Below are positions 44,713 to 55,495 of a DNA stretch of 64,000 bases, piece after piece (position 1 is the stretch's first letter; the number at the start of each line of letters is the position of its first letter). Below the pieces are notes generated by a model. The model was not told the origin of the DNA. It saw only the letters and a program-made list of their open reading frames with translations, and searched no databases. The stretch is taken from positions 1,488,001-1,552,000 of the forward strand of contig JBCAQO010000002.1 of assembly GCA_039111635.1 (NCBI GenBank), read 5' to 3'. The DNA is from Heterobasidion occidentale. Lineage: Eukaryota; Basidiomycota; Agaricomycetes; Russulales; Bondarzewiaceae. The position numbers were made by a program, and so were the translations under genes.

Positions 44713-45489
44713 CTTTAAGGAGACAACCAACTCAAACTATAGGCTTATAAGCTACCAAATACAAGAGCAAGACAAAATCAAATAAAAAGTACAAAAAAAG
44801 CAAAAGAGAGCAATAATAATAAAAATAAGGAAAATGTCTTAAATGCAAAAGTAAATCCCAAAGTAAACAAGGGCATTGAAATAGCATTCTAAGCTAATGT
44901 GTGCAGATATGGTTGAGTGAAAGTCATCAAAAACAAGAATCAACTTTGTTTACATCATATGTGTACTTGATCTATATAAATATTTCTTGGTACAACTAAT
45001 GCAGGGTGATAACACCATGAACAGTTTGTTTGAATGCTATCAATGGGCAATTATGCAATGGTTTTTAGAATATAGAAGAGACCTTTAGACTTTGGAAAAA
45101 TGTAATAGAAAAATGAGTATTTCTTATAAATATCACTTGTTTAATTTATATATGCAGGTCTAAATGTAACACTATTCATTTACTCAAGTTGCAGTAGACA
45201 TAGAATAATCAATCAAACTCCAACAACAGCACTATCCAGTATAAATGATAAGACTATTTTTACAAGCTTTTTTTCAACAACATAATACTAATTTTCTACT
45301 TAATCTTTTACTTTTCTTATGAGATGGCCAATGCTAGGTCTATTACAGAAAATAGGATGAAAGTAGCTTGATTCCTTGAACATTAGGTCAGATTAATTTT
45401 TTCCTTTCTCAATTTCTTTTCTTTTCAAAGCATTATGTTTTTTTTTTTTTCTTTTTAAATATGTTCTCTAGTTTCAACAGCAGCCAATG
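44713..45489. other. AT-rich spacer, no gene seen
   Basis: Poly-A and poly-T runs and no LTR terminus, domain or conserved box. Probably strongly decayed repeat DNA. Confidence 0.55.
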
Positions 45490-45748
45490 GTTCACCCTGA
45501 CATTGTTAACACTCTAGACTGACCTCCAGATGAAGCTTTTGTCCACTTCACTAGGTGGACAACCTACAGTACTTGTACTTACTGTCACCTTCTTTTTTCA
45601 TTTTTATTATCTTGTTTGCATAAATACCTGTGATTCGAGGGCATTATTTTCCTCAGTCTCTTATCCTCTAGGCCACAGTTCCATTGTTATAGAGCTTCTT
45701 TTTGGCATTTTATCTATGCCAGTTGCTTTATTCTCATTGCACTTAACA
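45490..45748 (+). repeat. Decayed copia LTR, 3' half, with primer site
   Basis: Matches the second half of the C/D-family LTR (the TTAACACTC...GACCTCCAG stretch, then the CTCTTATCCTCTAGGCCACAG repeat) and ends CACTTAACA. It is followed at 45749 by GGTTATGTGCACTG, a damaged copy of the half-tRNA primer site, and leader sequence to about 45890. Confidence 0.75.
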
Positions 45749-45929
45749 GGTTATGTGCACTGTACTCTAGCACCTTTGCTCTACATCTTTTATCGACACT
45801 TTCTGGTCTCTCATTTATTGCACCACATCTTTTTGGCCACACTTATTGCTACCACATATCTTGTCTTGCTTTTTTTTCCCTTATAATCATTTTCAATTAC
45901 TTTGAACTTGCTTTCCTATTTGTTTCAGT

Positions 45930-46054
45930 TCCCTTTATATTTACTTAGACTCTTACTTTCTAGACCACAGTTCTGTTGCTATAAAGCTTTGTTTGCATCA
46001 TTTTATTAAATCCCTTGCTTTGTTGTCACTGTGCTCAATAGGTTATGGGCCCTA
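45930..46054 (+). repeat. Second decayed copia LTR end with primer site
   Basis: The end of another C/D-type LTR (CTCTTACTTTCTAGACCACAG, written with breaks, to GTGCTCAATA at 46040) followed by GGTTATGGGCCCTA at 46041-46054, the primer site. Confidence 0.7.
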
Positions 46055-46146
46055 TGCACTAGTGACAACATTTTTTGATTTTCTGCCACACTAAGCCACT
46101 ATGTCACTGCCATTATTTTAGTCCAGTTCCTCTTCCTTATCGCTCT

Positions 46147-46262
46147 ATGTTAGAATAGATCTTGAAAATACACTCCAAAGTAGCCTTTAGCTTCTTGTAC
46201 TAGAAATAACTTGCTTGCTTTAGCCCATTGAAGCCCTTTATCAAGCAACAGACCATATCCAC
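46147..46262 (-). pseudogene. Copia RT fragment
   Basis: Minus-strand residues MVCCLIKGF, GLKQAS, KKLKATLE match the RT of Copia-D at about 57832-57925. One stop lies where tryptophan is expected. Confidence 0.7.
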
Positions 46263-46417
46263 TATCTAATATCATTCAGCAGTTTGATCAGTCCATCAGG
46301 GATAGATGAATTTTTGTACTGGAAAAATAAGCCACTAACAAGTTTTGTTAATATGCCCAATCTTTTGATTTCAAATTTTATTAATTGGTTATTAAAGGCA
46401 ATTTTTCCTCTCTCATC

Positions 46418-47985
46418 ATGTCTAACACCACACACTTTTATCCTACAATTGCTCCAGTTAATAATTGCAACTTTCCTTCCTAGTCTAAGGAGATCAAGGC
46501 CTGGCTTTGTTTCAAAGGCCTTTGGCTGCTCGTATCTAGCAAGCCTGTTGATGCAAAGGAGGTAGCAGAGTAGAAGGAGAATGCCCAAAAGGCTACTGAT
46601 GTGCTTATACTTTTGGTTGAGGAACAGTTCAGAGGTGTTTTAGATGGTATTGAGGATAACCCCATTGTTATCTAATCCATGCTAAGCTTGGAGTTTAACA
46701 AGAAGTCTGCTGGATCATGCTTCAACGTGATAGAGGACTTGTTTTTGGTCAAGAAGCACAAAAAAGAGTTGCTCCAGTCCCTTGTCTATTGTGTGGATGA
46801 AGCCATGCACATTCTGAAGAATCCAAAACTCTGACTTTGATATCAAGAAGTAGAATGAAGAGCTGACTTGCATGGCACCCTTCTGGGCTCTACTTGTGGA
46901 GTACAACACCTTTCGGTCTCCCTCAGTCTTATAAACATTTTCTTTTGCTCCAAGCTGGAGGATGTGTTCAGGTGCAAGGATCTCAACTATGTGTGCTGCT
47001 CCAATACACTTGTGCCTTCCTATGTATTTGTTGCCTCATCATCATCCTCTTTGACTCAGTCCAAGTACACCTATTATAGAGCTGATGGTTATACTGAGGA
47101 CAAGTGCTTCAAGTAGATCAATGAGGATCTTTTCAAGCTCAAGGCCTAGCAAAATAACTCTTACAGTACTTCTTTCCTTGCTCCTGATGTCTTTGGTCCT
47201 ATACAGTTTGCAGGCAATGCAAGGTTTTGCTCTTTTGTCCTATCCTCTCCTTCTAGCACTCAGCCACTTGTCACTGGAATGCAGACATAGGCACTACCAC
47301 TCATATGAGCCCCTATTGTTACTAGATTTTCAATTATCACCCCTACATTGTCCCTATTTGGCAATCACTGGATTAAACATCACAGTGCCTACACCTGCCA
47401 AATAGATAATAGAGGTGTCTACTAGTTGGGAAGAGGGGCAAGTTTGTGGATTTTTCTAATATACTGCATATTCTAGATCTTGGTTGTAATCTTCTTTCTG
47501 TGCTATACTTGACAACCCAGAAGCAATGTTTTGTTCTAATAGAAGGGTCATCCATGCTATTCTCTGGGATGGTGCTGTCTAGTTTACTACAATTGCTCTC
47601 AAGAGCTATAAATGCTTATTTTTATGGCTTCACTTTGACTATTTTTTTGCAGTCTGCTGGTACTGCTTCTACTCTTCTTCTCAATCTTTCACTTTAGCAT
47701 TGTTGTCTCTGTTACCACTACTACGGATACTAAGGATGGTTAAGGAGTGTCTTGTTACTGGGATCTAGCTCAATTCTGATGTACAGCCTGATCCTGTATA
47801 TAAGCCTTGTCTTTCTGGCAAGATGCATACTCATTTTTTTCCCTCCATTGGCTCTGTGACCTCCAAGCTGCTTGAGCTTGTCCATTCTGATCTCTATGGT
47901 CCTCTCTTTATTGCCACTCACTCTGAAATATGCTATTGGATCACCTTCATTGATGAGTTCACCAAGCTCAAGGTAGTCCATGCTC
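46418..47985 (+). pseudogene. Copia relic: gag, protease and start of integrase
   Basis: ATG at 46418 (MSNTTHFYPTIAP), then WSKEIKAWL-like, EEQFRGVLDGIEDNP and the zinc-knuckle region near 47064-47118, where cysteines became tyrosines. The protease motif near 47283 reads ADIGTTTHMSP; integrase remnants include CLSGKMHTHF and FIDEFTKLKVVHAL just before 47985. Stops near 46571, 46674, 47114 and 47696 and several indels. It is flanked by RT fragments on the opposite strand at both ends. Confidence 0.78.
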
Positions 47986-48495
47986 TGTAAGACAGAGAAA
48001 TTGGTGCCAGGGATCTTCACAAGAGTTAAGTTGGCTTGTTCATAGCGCTCCAGCATATTTAGGATGTACTGGCACTAGGAGAGCATCAGATGATAGTTGC
48101 TGCAATCCCTAGTGATTTCTATACTAAGGAGAGCTATGGTGGGTCCCAAATTGTATAACCTGAATGATCTAGAGAGCTTAGGAATATCCACAAAGACTAG
48201 AAAAATGACCCTGACCTCGTCCTTGGCATAGACATAGATGCTATTATCTGAGTAGATTACCTTGAATCTCATGCACTCCATAGCTACCTTTAGCTTCTTA
48301 TACCACAGCCAACTTGCCTACTTTAGCTCATCAAAGCCCTTCATCAAGTGACACACAATGCATGAGAGATGTCCACAGAGCACAGATGAAAGTCCTTAAG
48401 GGCAGAAAACACTAGAATGACACAAAGGGCTGCAAACTTGGCTATGGGGGCAAATATCTTTAAATGATCAAACCCAGAGCGCTGACTGAAGCCTT
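47986..48495 (-). pseudogene. Copia RT fragment on the opposite strand
   Basis: Minus-strand RT: PGFDHLKIFAP-like near 48470, the IYVYAKDEVRVIFLVFVD region at 48190-48240, LLSIEITRD near 48110 and VKIPGTNFSV near 48005. It abuts the plus-strand integrase relic head-on at 47985 and is cut at 48495 by the D0 LTR. Confidence 0.75.
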
Positions 48496-48982
48496 TGTTG
48501 TTTGTGGCCATTCTGTTTTATTTGCCACGCTTGCCACCTCATGGCTTCATTGATTACTTGCCTCTACAGCTGGGAGTGACCCTACAGCCATTCCTAAAGC
48601 GGATATATTCCTTTCTTTCTCATTCTGGACTATCTTACTTGGTTTTAGTTGTTTCACCGGGTTCACCGGGTCAGGGTGGTCTTGTGTGATATCATTCGAC
48701 CTACAGGTGGAGCTTTTGACTGCTTTGTAAGATAGATCACCTGTAATGACCCGTTGATGTCATACCTTTCTATTTTGTTTCTTATTATTTTGTGTAGCTT
48801 AAATACCTGTGGTCCGAGAGCAATTCTTTCCTCAGTCTCTTACCCTCTAGACCACAGGTGCACTCCCTTCTCTTCTTTGTATCTACTCAGACTCTTACCC
48901 TCTGGACCATAGTCCTGTTGTTATAAAGCTTTCTTTTGGCACTCTCTCTGTGCCAGTCGCTTCATTCTCATTGCGTTTAACA
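48496..48982 (+). repeat. Copia-D0 5' LTR
   Basis: TGTTGTTTGTGGCCATTC to GCGTTTAACA, 487 bp. The half-tRNA primer site GGTTATGGGCCCTG follows at 48983-48996. From 48754 on it is identical to the complement of the C1 LTR. Confidence 0.9.
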
Positions 48983-49979
48983 GGTTATGGGCCCTGTGCT
49001 CTAGTGACTTTGCTCTACATTGTTTTATTGACACTTTCTGGTCTCCCATCTGCTGTGCCACACCTTTCTGGCCACACCCTATTGCTGCCACATCTTCTTT
49101 CTTGCTTTCCCTGCCCTTTTATCATTCCACATTGCTTCCAATACCTTTCCCTACTTGTGCCACTCATGCCACACCATGTCTCATCCCTCATTTGCTCTTC
49201 CTTCTATCTCCCCTCTCAATAATTGCAACTATCCTTCCTGGTCAAAGGAGATCAAGACCTGGCTTTGTCTCAAAGGCCTGTGGCTTCTGGTCTCTGGTGA
49301 TGAGACAGCCCTGTTGGCTCAAAGGAGAAGCCCGCTGAGGCAAAGGAAGTGGCAGAGTGGAAGAGGAATGCTCAGAAGGCTGCTGGTGCACTCTTACTTT
49401 CTGTTGAGGAGCAGTTCAGAGGCATTTTGGATGGCATTGAGGACAACCCATTGCTATTTGGACCACATTGGAGGAGCAGTTCAACAAGAAGTCTGCTGGA
49501 TCACGTTTCAACGCGATGAAGGACCTCTTTTCCATCAAGAAGTGCAACAATGAGTTTTTTCAGTCACTCATCCATCATGTGGACGAGGCTATGCGCGTCC
49601 TAAAGAACCTCTGCGACTCTGGCTTCGATCTGAAGAAGCAGGACGAGGAGCTCACTTGCATGGCGCTCTTATGGTCCCTCCTATCCAAGTTTGACACCTT
49701 CTGCTCCTCCTCAGTCTCATGGACGTCTTGTTTTGCTCGAAGCTTGAGAATGCATTCAGGCGTAAGGATTTGAACTGTGCGCATTGTTCTGATGCCACAG
49801 ACTCTGCTCAGGCCTTTGTGGCATCCTCTTCTTCCCCCTCCACTTTCTCCACCTCCTACAGGTGTTCTAGGCTATCTAGGAAGCAGGACAAGTGCGATTT
49901 CTGCAGTGCCACTGGTTACACTGATGATAGGTGCTTCAAGAGGATCAATGAGAAGCTGAAGAAGTTCAAGCCACAGCAG
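48754..49979. repeat. Inverted repeat, arm 2 (partner 41709-42934)
   Basis: Same 1226-bp length as arm 1. It ends exactly where the minus-oriented LTR at 49980 begins. Only single-base indels were seen between the arms. Confidence 0.85.
49176..49979 (+). pseudogene. Copia-D0 gag, cut by an LTR
   Basis: Starts MSHPSFALPS and reaches the zinc knuckle (CDFCSATGYTDDRCF, 49880-49950). Frame shifts near 49312, 49450, 49560 and 49690; those near 49312 and 49690 are shared with C1. Truncated after KKFKPQQ by the LTR at 49980. Confidence 0.87.
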
Positions 49980-50523
49980 TGTTGAGCGCAATGACAATGA
50001 AGCGACTGGCACAGAGAGAGTGCCAAAAGAAAGCTCTATAACGACAGGACTGTGGTCCAGAGACTGTGGTCCAGAGGGTAAGAATCTAAGTAGATACAAA
50101 GAAGAGAAGGGAGCGCACCTGTGGTCCAGAGGGTAAGAGTCTGAAGAAAGAATCGCCCTCGGACCACAGGTATTTAAGCTACAGAGAACAATAAAAAACG
50201 AAATAGGAAAGTATGACATTAACGGGTCATTGCAGGTGGTCTACCTTACAAAGCGGTCAAAAGCTCCACCTGTAGGTCGGTCCGGAGTGTCAACAACATC
50301 ACACAGGACCACCTGAGTCAGCTAACCCGGTGAAACAACTGAAACAAAGTGAGACAAGGTGATAACAAAGTGAGACAGTCCAAAAAGAAAAAGAACGCAA
50401 TATACCCGCTCTGGGAGTGGCTGTAGGGCCGCTCCCAGGTGTAGAGGCGAGTAATCAATGAATCTGTATGGTGGCATGCATGTGGCACGCATGCCACATC
50501 AACCAGAATGGCCACAAACAACA
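49980..50523 (-). repeat. Copia LTR, minus orientation, no target duplication
   Basis: TGTTGAGCGCAATG to GCCACAAACAACA on the plus strand, 544 bp. Left flank AGCAG (gag) and right flank CTTCA (integrase) do not match, so it marks a deletion or recombination joint rather than a simple insertion. Confidence 0.88.
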
Positions 50524-51541
50524 CTTCATTGATGAGTTCATCAAGCTCAAGGTCATGTTGTTTGTTGCCGTTCTGGTTGATGTGGCATGGGTGCCACATG
50601 CGTGCCACCTTTGGGACTCATTGATTACTCGCCTCTGCAGCTGGGAGCGGCCCTAGAGCCACTCCCAGAGCGGGTATATTGCTTTCTTTCTCCTTTTGGA
50701 CTGTCTCATTTGGTTTCCACCTTGTCTCACTTGGTTTCAGTTGTTTCACCGGGTTGGCTGACTCAGGCGGTCCTGTGTGATGTCATTGACACTCCGGACC
50801 GACCTACAGGTGGAGCCTTTGACCGCTTTGTAAGGAGGACCACCTGTAATGACCCGTTGATGTCATACCTTCCTTTTTCGTTTCTTATTGTTCTCTGTAG
50901 CTTAAATACCTGTGGTCCGAGGGCGATTCTTTCTTCAGACTCTTACCCTCTGGACCACAGGTGCGCTCCCTTCTGTTCTTTGTATCTACTTCAGACTCTT
51001 ACCCTCTGGACCACAGTCCTGTCGTTATAGAGCTTCTTTTTGGCACTCTCTCTGTGCCAGTCGCTACATTCTCACTGCGCTCAACAGGTCATCTATACTC
51101 GGCTTGTATAGGCTGAAGCAGGCAAGTCGGTATGGTACAGGAAGCTGAAGGCGGCTCTGGAGCACATGGGGATTCATGGCAATCCACTCTGACAATAGCG
51201 TCTATGTCTATGCCAAGGTCAAGGTCATTCTCCCTGTCTTTGTGGATGACTGCACATTTGCGTTGAATTCCTTGTCCCTGCTTGATGATCTCATTGTTGA
51301 GCTCTCTAGGTCGTTTAAGCTTCGCGATTTGGGACCCACCACCGCTCTTCTTGGTATAGAGATCACTAGGGATCGTCCCAATCATCGCCTCGTGCTCTCC
51401 CAGTGCCAGTACATTCTAGACAGGCTCAAACACTCTGGATGGCCGACTCGACTCCTGTGAATACTCCCATGGTCCCTGGCACCAATCTCTACAGTTGGAT
51501 GATTTGTTTGTTGTTGGGCCCGATAAGCCTGCAATCTAGTC
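50524..51541 (+). pseudogene. Copia integrase-RT deletion derivative holding a solo LTR
   Basis: 50524-50555 is integrase (FIDEFIKLKV). After the solo LTR the frame resumes at 51092 and passes at once into RT (GLYRLKQASRYG); the joint lies at a shared GCTTGTA, suggesting microhomology deletion. RT keeps PVFVDDCTFAL at about 51235 and LLGIEITRD; it fades after VPGTNL near 51490 into about 50 bp of unplaced sequence. Confidence 0.8.
50556..51086 (+). repeat. Solo copia LTR with 5-bp target duplication GGTCA
   Basis: 531 bp, TGTTGTTTGTTGCC to GCGCTCAACA, flanked by GGTCA at 50551-50555 and 51087-51091. A clean insertion into a copia fragment followed by LTR-LTR recombination. Confidence 0.92.
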
Positions 51542-51888
51542 TGTTGAGTGCAGTGACAACAGAGCAGGGCATGATAAACGAAGCAAAGAAAGCTCTATAG
51601 CAACAGGACTGTGGTCCAGAGAGTAAGTGTCTAAGTAGATACAAAGGGAACTGAGTGGAGAGTAAGAGTCTAAGTAAATAGACGACTTGGACCACAGGCT
51701 TATAAAAGCAACAGAGAGAGAACAGAGAACAAGGGAAATGTCTTAGACCAATAAGGCTAATCCCTAAGAGAATAAGTGTTGTTTGTGGCCATTCTCTTTC
51801 ATTGCCATGCTTGCCACATTATAGACTCGCCTCTACTGCTGGGAGCGGCCCACCACCGCTCTTTTTGGGATAGAGATCGCTAAGAACG
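51542..51888. repeat. Scrambled copia LTR pieces
   Basis: 51542-51776 is a variant LTR in minus orientation (TGTTGAGTGCAGTG...; it lacks the usual end). 51777-51849 is the first 73 bp of an LTR in plus orientation. 51850-51888 is a scrap of RT (TTALFGIEIAK-like). Each junction is abrupt. Confidence 0.7.
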
Positions 51889-52361
51889 TGAAGCGCAGTG
51901 ACAATGAAGCGACTGGCACAGAGAGAGTGCCAAAAGAAAGCTCTATAACAACAGGACTGTGGTCCAGAGGGTAAGAGTCTGAAGAAAGAATCGCCCTCGG
52001 ACCACGGGTATTTAAGCTACACAGAACAATAAGAAACAAAATAGGAAGGTATGACATCAACGGATCATTACAGGTGGTCCACCTTACAAAGCGGTCAAAG
52101 GCTCCACCTGGAGGTCGGTCCGGAGTGTTAATGACATCACACAGGACTGCCTCAGCCGGCTAACCCGGTGAAACAACTGGAACAAAGTGAGACAAGGTGA
52201 AAACAAATTGAGACAGTCCAAAAGGAGAAAGAACGCAATATACCCGCTCTGGGAGTGGCTGTAGGGCCGCTCTCAGCTGTAGAGGCGGGTAATCAATGAG
52301 TCCCAAAGGTGGCACGCATGTGGCACCCATGCCACATCAACCAGAATGGCCACAAACAACA
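51889..52361 (-). repeat. Copia-E 3' LTR
   Basis: 473 bp; GCCACAAACAACA end intact at 52361, the other end starts TGAAGCGCAG without the usual TTG. Confidence 0.87.
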
Positions 52362-52404
52362 CACCCTCCTGATTCCACGCCTCTAGAGCGTCCAAAACAC
52401 CCTC

Positions 52405-53418
52405 CTAATGCCGCAGATCCTCCAGTCCCATCAAGCTGCAGCAAATCTTCACCTTCTCAGGTGGAACAGCTTTCGTCAGGATGTCCGCAGCGTTGTCCCC
52501 AGTAGGAACGTAGGCTGGAGCAATCACACTAGCCTCTACCTGGTCCCTGAGCCAAAAGAAACGAAGATCGAGATGCTTCATGCGCCTATGGTGCTCTGGA
52601 TTCTTGCTAACTGCAACGGCGGACTGGTTATCCACGCGGAGAATCGACGGCTCAGAGAGGGAGTAGCCAAATTCATTGAGCAAATTGCGCATCCAGACAA
52701 TCTCCTGGCCCGCATCAACGGCAGCAATGAATTCTGCCTCTGTGGTCGACTGTGCAACAAGTCCCTGAAGCTTGGAGCTCCAGCTGATTGCTCCAGAGCC
52801 AATGCACAACACATATCCACTGGTGGACCGTCCGTTGTCAGGGTTGCCTGCATGATCAGCATCACAGAACGAGGTAAAGAGCTCCTTAGAGTCAGTGGGG
52901 CCATAGACGAGTCGATAATCCAGGGTGCCTCTCAGATAGCGAAACAAATGCTTCACAGCCTTCCAGTGCGCAATCCCAGGATTCGAGTTGAAACGGCATA
53001 GGACAGAGACGGTGTGGGCGATGTCAGGACAAGTGGCGAGTGCAAGGAACAACAAGGAACCGACAGCAGAAATGTATGGGACCTTCTTCATGTACTCCTT
53101 GTCCTCAGTCGATGCAGGAGCCATGGAGACGGAGAGATTGGTGCCAGGGACCATGGAGTCTTCACAGGGGTCGACTCGGCCTGTCCGTAACGCTCCAGCA
53201 TGTCTAGAATGCACTGGCGCTGGGAGAGCATCAGGCGACGATGGGCGCGATCCCTGGCAATCTCTATACCAAGAAGAGCGGTGGTGGGCCCCAAATCGCA
53301 AAGTTTGAACGACCTAGAGAGCTCAACAACCAGATCATCGAGCAGGGACAAGGAATTCGATGCAAATGTGCAGTCATCCACAAAGACAGGGAGAATGACC
53401 TTGACCTGATCCTTGGCA
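52405..53418 (-). pseudogene. Copia-E RT C-terminus and RNase H
   Basis: Open for 298 codons (52405-53301). RNase H has SFCDADHAGNPDNGRS, QSTTEAEFIAAVD and VDNQSAVAV, all acids intact, and ends MGLEDLRH. RT upstream has VDDCTFASNS at 53365-53385; one frameshift near 53160 separates it. Better preserved than C1 and close to Copia-D. The N-terminal RT was lost at the junction with D. Confidence 0.9.
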
Positions 53419-53949
53419 TGTTGTTTGTGGCCGTTCTAGTTGATGTGGCATGGGTGCCACATGCGTGCCACCTTTGGGACTCATTGATTACTCGCCTCTA
53501 CAGCTGGGAGCGGCACTACAGCCACTCCCAGAGCGGGTATATTGCGTTCTTTCTCTTTTGGGACTGTCTCACTTTGTTTTCACCCTGTCTCACTTGGTTT
53601 CAGTTGTTTCACCGGGTTGGCTGACTCAGGCGGTCCTGTGTGATGTCATTGACACTCCGGACCGACCTACAGGTGGAGCTTTTGACCGCTTTGTAAGGTG
53701 GACCACCTGTAGTGACCCGTTGATGTCATACCTTCCTATTTCGTTTCTTATTGTTCTCTGTAGCTTAAATACCTGTGGTCCGAGGGCGATTCTTTCTTCA
53801 GACTCTTACCCTCTGGACCACAGGTGCGCTCCCTTCTGTTCTTTGTATCTACTTCAGACTCTTACCCTCTGGACCACAGTCCTGTCGTTATAGAGCTTCT
53901 TTTTGGCACTCTCTCTGTGCCAGTCGCTTCATTCTCACTGCGCTCAACA
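53419..53949 (+). repeat. Copia-D 5' LTR
   Basis: 531 bp, TGTTGTTTGTGGCC to GCGCTCAACA. It contains a 25-bp direct repeat (CAGACTCTTACC...CCACAG at 53799 and 53855) and several short palindromes such as TGGCACTCTCTCTGTGCCA. It resembles the solo LTR at 54864-55390 more than its own 3' partner. Confidence 0.92.
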
Positions 53950-53963
53950 GGTTATGGGCCCTG
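53950..53963 (+). promoter_or_regulatory. Copia-D primer-binding site (half-tRNA type)
   Basis: GGTTATGGGCCCTG directly after the LTR, complementary to the anticodon arm of initiator tRNA-Met. Confidence 0.82.
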
Positions 53964-54143
53964 CGCTCTAGCGACTTTGCTCTACATCGTTTTATCGACA
54001 CTTTCTGGTCTCCCATCTGCTGTGCCACACCTTTCTGGCCACACCTCTTTGCTGCCACATCTTCCCCATTGCTTTCCCTGCCTTTCCTATCGTCCCACAT
54101 CGTTTCCAACACCTTTCCCTGCTCGTGCCACTCGTGCCACACC

Positions 54144-55495
54144 ATGTCTGACCCCTCATTCGCTCTCCCTACTGTCTCCCCTCTCAATAATCGCAACTAC
54201 CCTTCCTGGTCCAAGGAGATCAAGGCCTGGCTTCGTCTCAAAGGCCTGTGGCTTCTGGTCTCTAGTGATGAGACAGCCCCTGTTGGCTCGAAGGAGAAGC
54301 CTGCTGAGGCAAAGGAGGTGGCAGAGTGGAAGAGGAATGCTCAGAAGGCTGCTGGTGCGCTCTTACTTTCGGTTGAGGAGCAGTTCAGAGGCGTTTTGGA
54401 TGGCATTGAGGACGACCCCATTGCTATCTGGACCACATTGGAGGAGCAGTTCAACAAGAAGTCTGCTGGATCGCGTTTCAACGCGATGGAGGACCTCTTT
54501 TCGATCAAGAAGCGCCACGATGAGTCCCTCCAGTCCCTCATTCATCGTGTGGATGAGTCTATGCGCGTCCTAAGGAACCTCCGCGACTCTGGCTTCGATC
54601 TGAAGAAGCAGGACGAGGAGCTCACTTGCATGGCGCTCTTGTGGTCTCTCCCATCCGAGTTTGACACCTTCCGCTCCTCCTCAGTCTCATGGACGTCTTG
54701 TCCCGTTCCAAGCTCGAGGACGCGTTCAAGCGCGAGGATTTGAACCGTGCGCGTCGTTCTGATGCCACTGACTCTGCACAGGCCCTTGTGGCATCCTTTC
54801 CTTCATCCCCCTCCTCTTCCTCCACCTCCTACAGACGTTCCAGGCCACCTAGGAAGCAGTACATGTTGAGCGCAGTGAGAATGTAGCGACTGGCACAGAG
54901 AGAGTGCCAAAAAGAAGCTCTATAACGACAGGACTGTGGTCCAGAGGGTAAGAGTCTGAAGTAGATACAATGAACAGAAGGGAGCGCACCTGTGGTCCAG
55001 AGGGTAAGAGTCTGAAGAAAGAATCGCCCTCGGACCACGGGTATTTAAGCTACAGAGAACAATAAGAAACGAAATAGGAAGGTATGACATCAACGGGTCA
55101 CTACAGGTGGTCCACCTTACAAAGCGGTCAAAAGCTCCACCTGTAGGTCGGTCCGGAGTGTCAATGACATCACACAGGACCGCCTGAGTCAGCCAACCCG
55201 GTGAACAACTGAAACCAAGTGAGACAGGGTGAAAACAAAGTGAGACAGTCCCAAAAGAAAGAACGCAATATACCCGCTCTGGGAGTGGCTGTAGTGCCGC
55301 TCCAGCTGCAGAGGCGAGTAATCAATGAGTCCCAAAGGTGGCACGCATGTGGCACCCATGCCACATCAACCAGAACGGCCACAAACAACAGTACAAGTGC
55401 GATTTCTGCGGTGCCACTGGCCACACTGATGACAGGTGCTTCAAGAGGATCAATGAGGAACTGAAGAAGTTCAAGCCACAGCAGGCCCACTCGGT
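54144..55495 (+). pseudogene. Copia-D gag with an LTR inserted
   Basis: ATG at 54144 (MSDPSFALPT) is chosen because it matches the start in C1 and D0; upstream open frame is only leader and LTR. The UBN2-type gag is open to about 54690 (WSKEIKAWLRL, EEQFRGVLDGIEDDP, CMALLWSLPSEFDTF). A frame change near 54690, shared with C1 and D0, leads into MDVLSRSKLEDAFKRED. A solo LTR splits the gene at 54863; after it the zinc knuckle CDFCGATGHTDDRCF continues at 55395-55440. Cleaved products would form the particle shell and bind RNA. Confidence 0.9.
54864..55390 (-). repeat. Solo copia LTR in Copia-D gag, target duplication GTACA
   Basis: TGTTGAGCGCAGTG to GCCACAAACAACA on the plus strand, 527 bp, flanked by GTACA at 54859-54863 and 55391-55395. 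Removing it and one GTACA restores the zinc-knuckle sequence. Confidence 0.95.

Larger units (their letters stand above)
51889..53418 (-). mobile_element. Copia-E: 3' part of a copia element
   Basis: 3' LTR 51889-52361 (its last bases, near 51889, are missing) followed by polypurine tract, RNase H and RT on the minus strand. It is cut at 53418 inside RT by the Copia-D 5' LTR. The rest of E is not found to the right of D. Confidence 0.88.

Noticed and set aside
53775..54143. Upstream extension of Copia-D gag
   Set aside because: This part is LTR and leader. The ATG at 54144 matches the gag start in C1 and D0.
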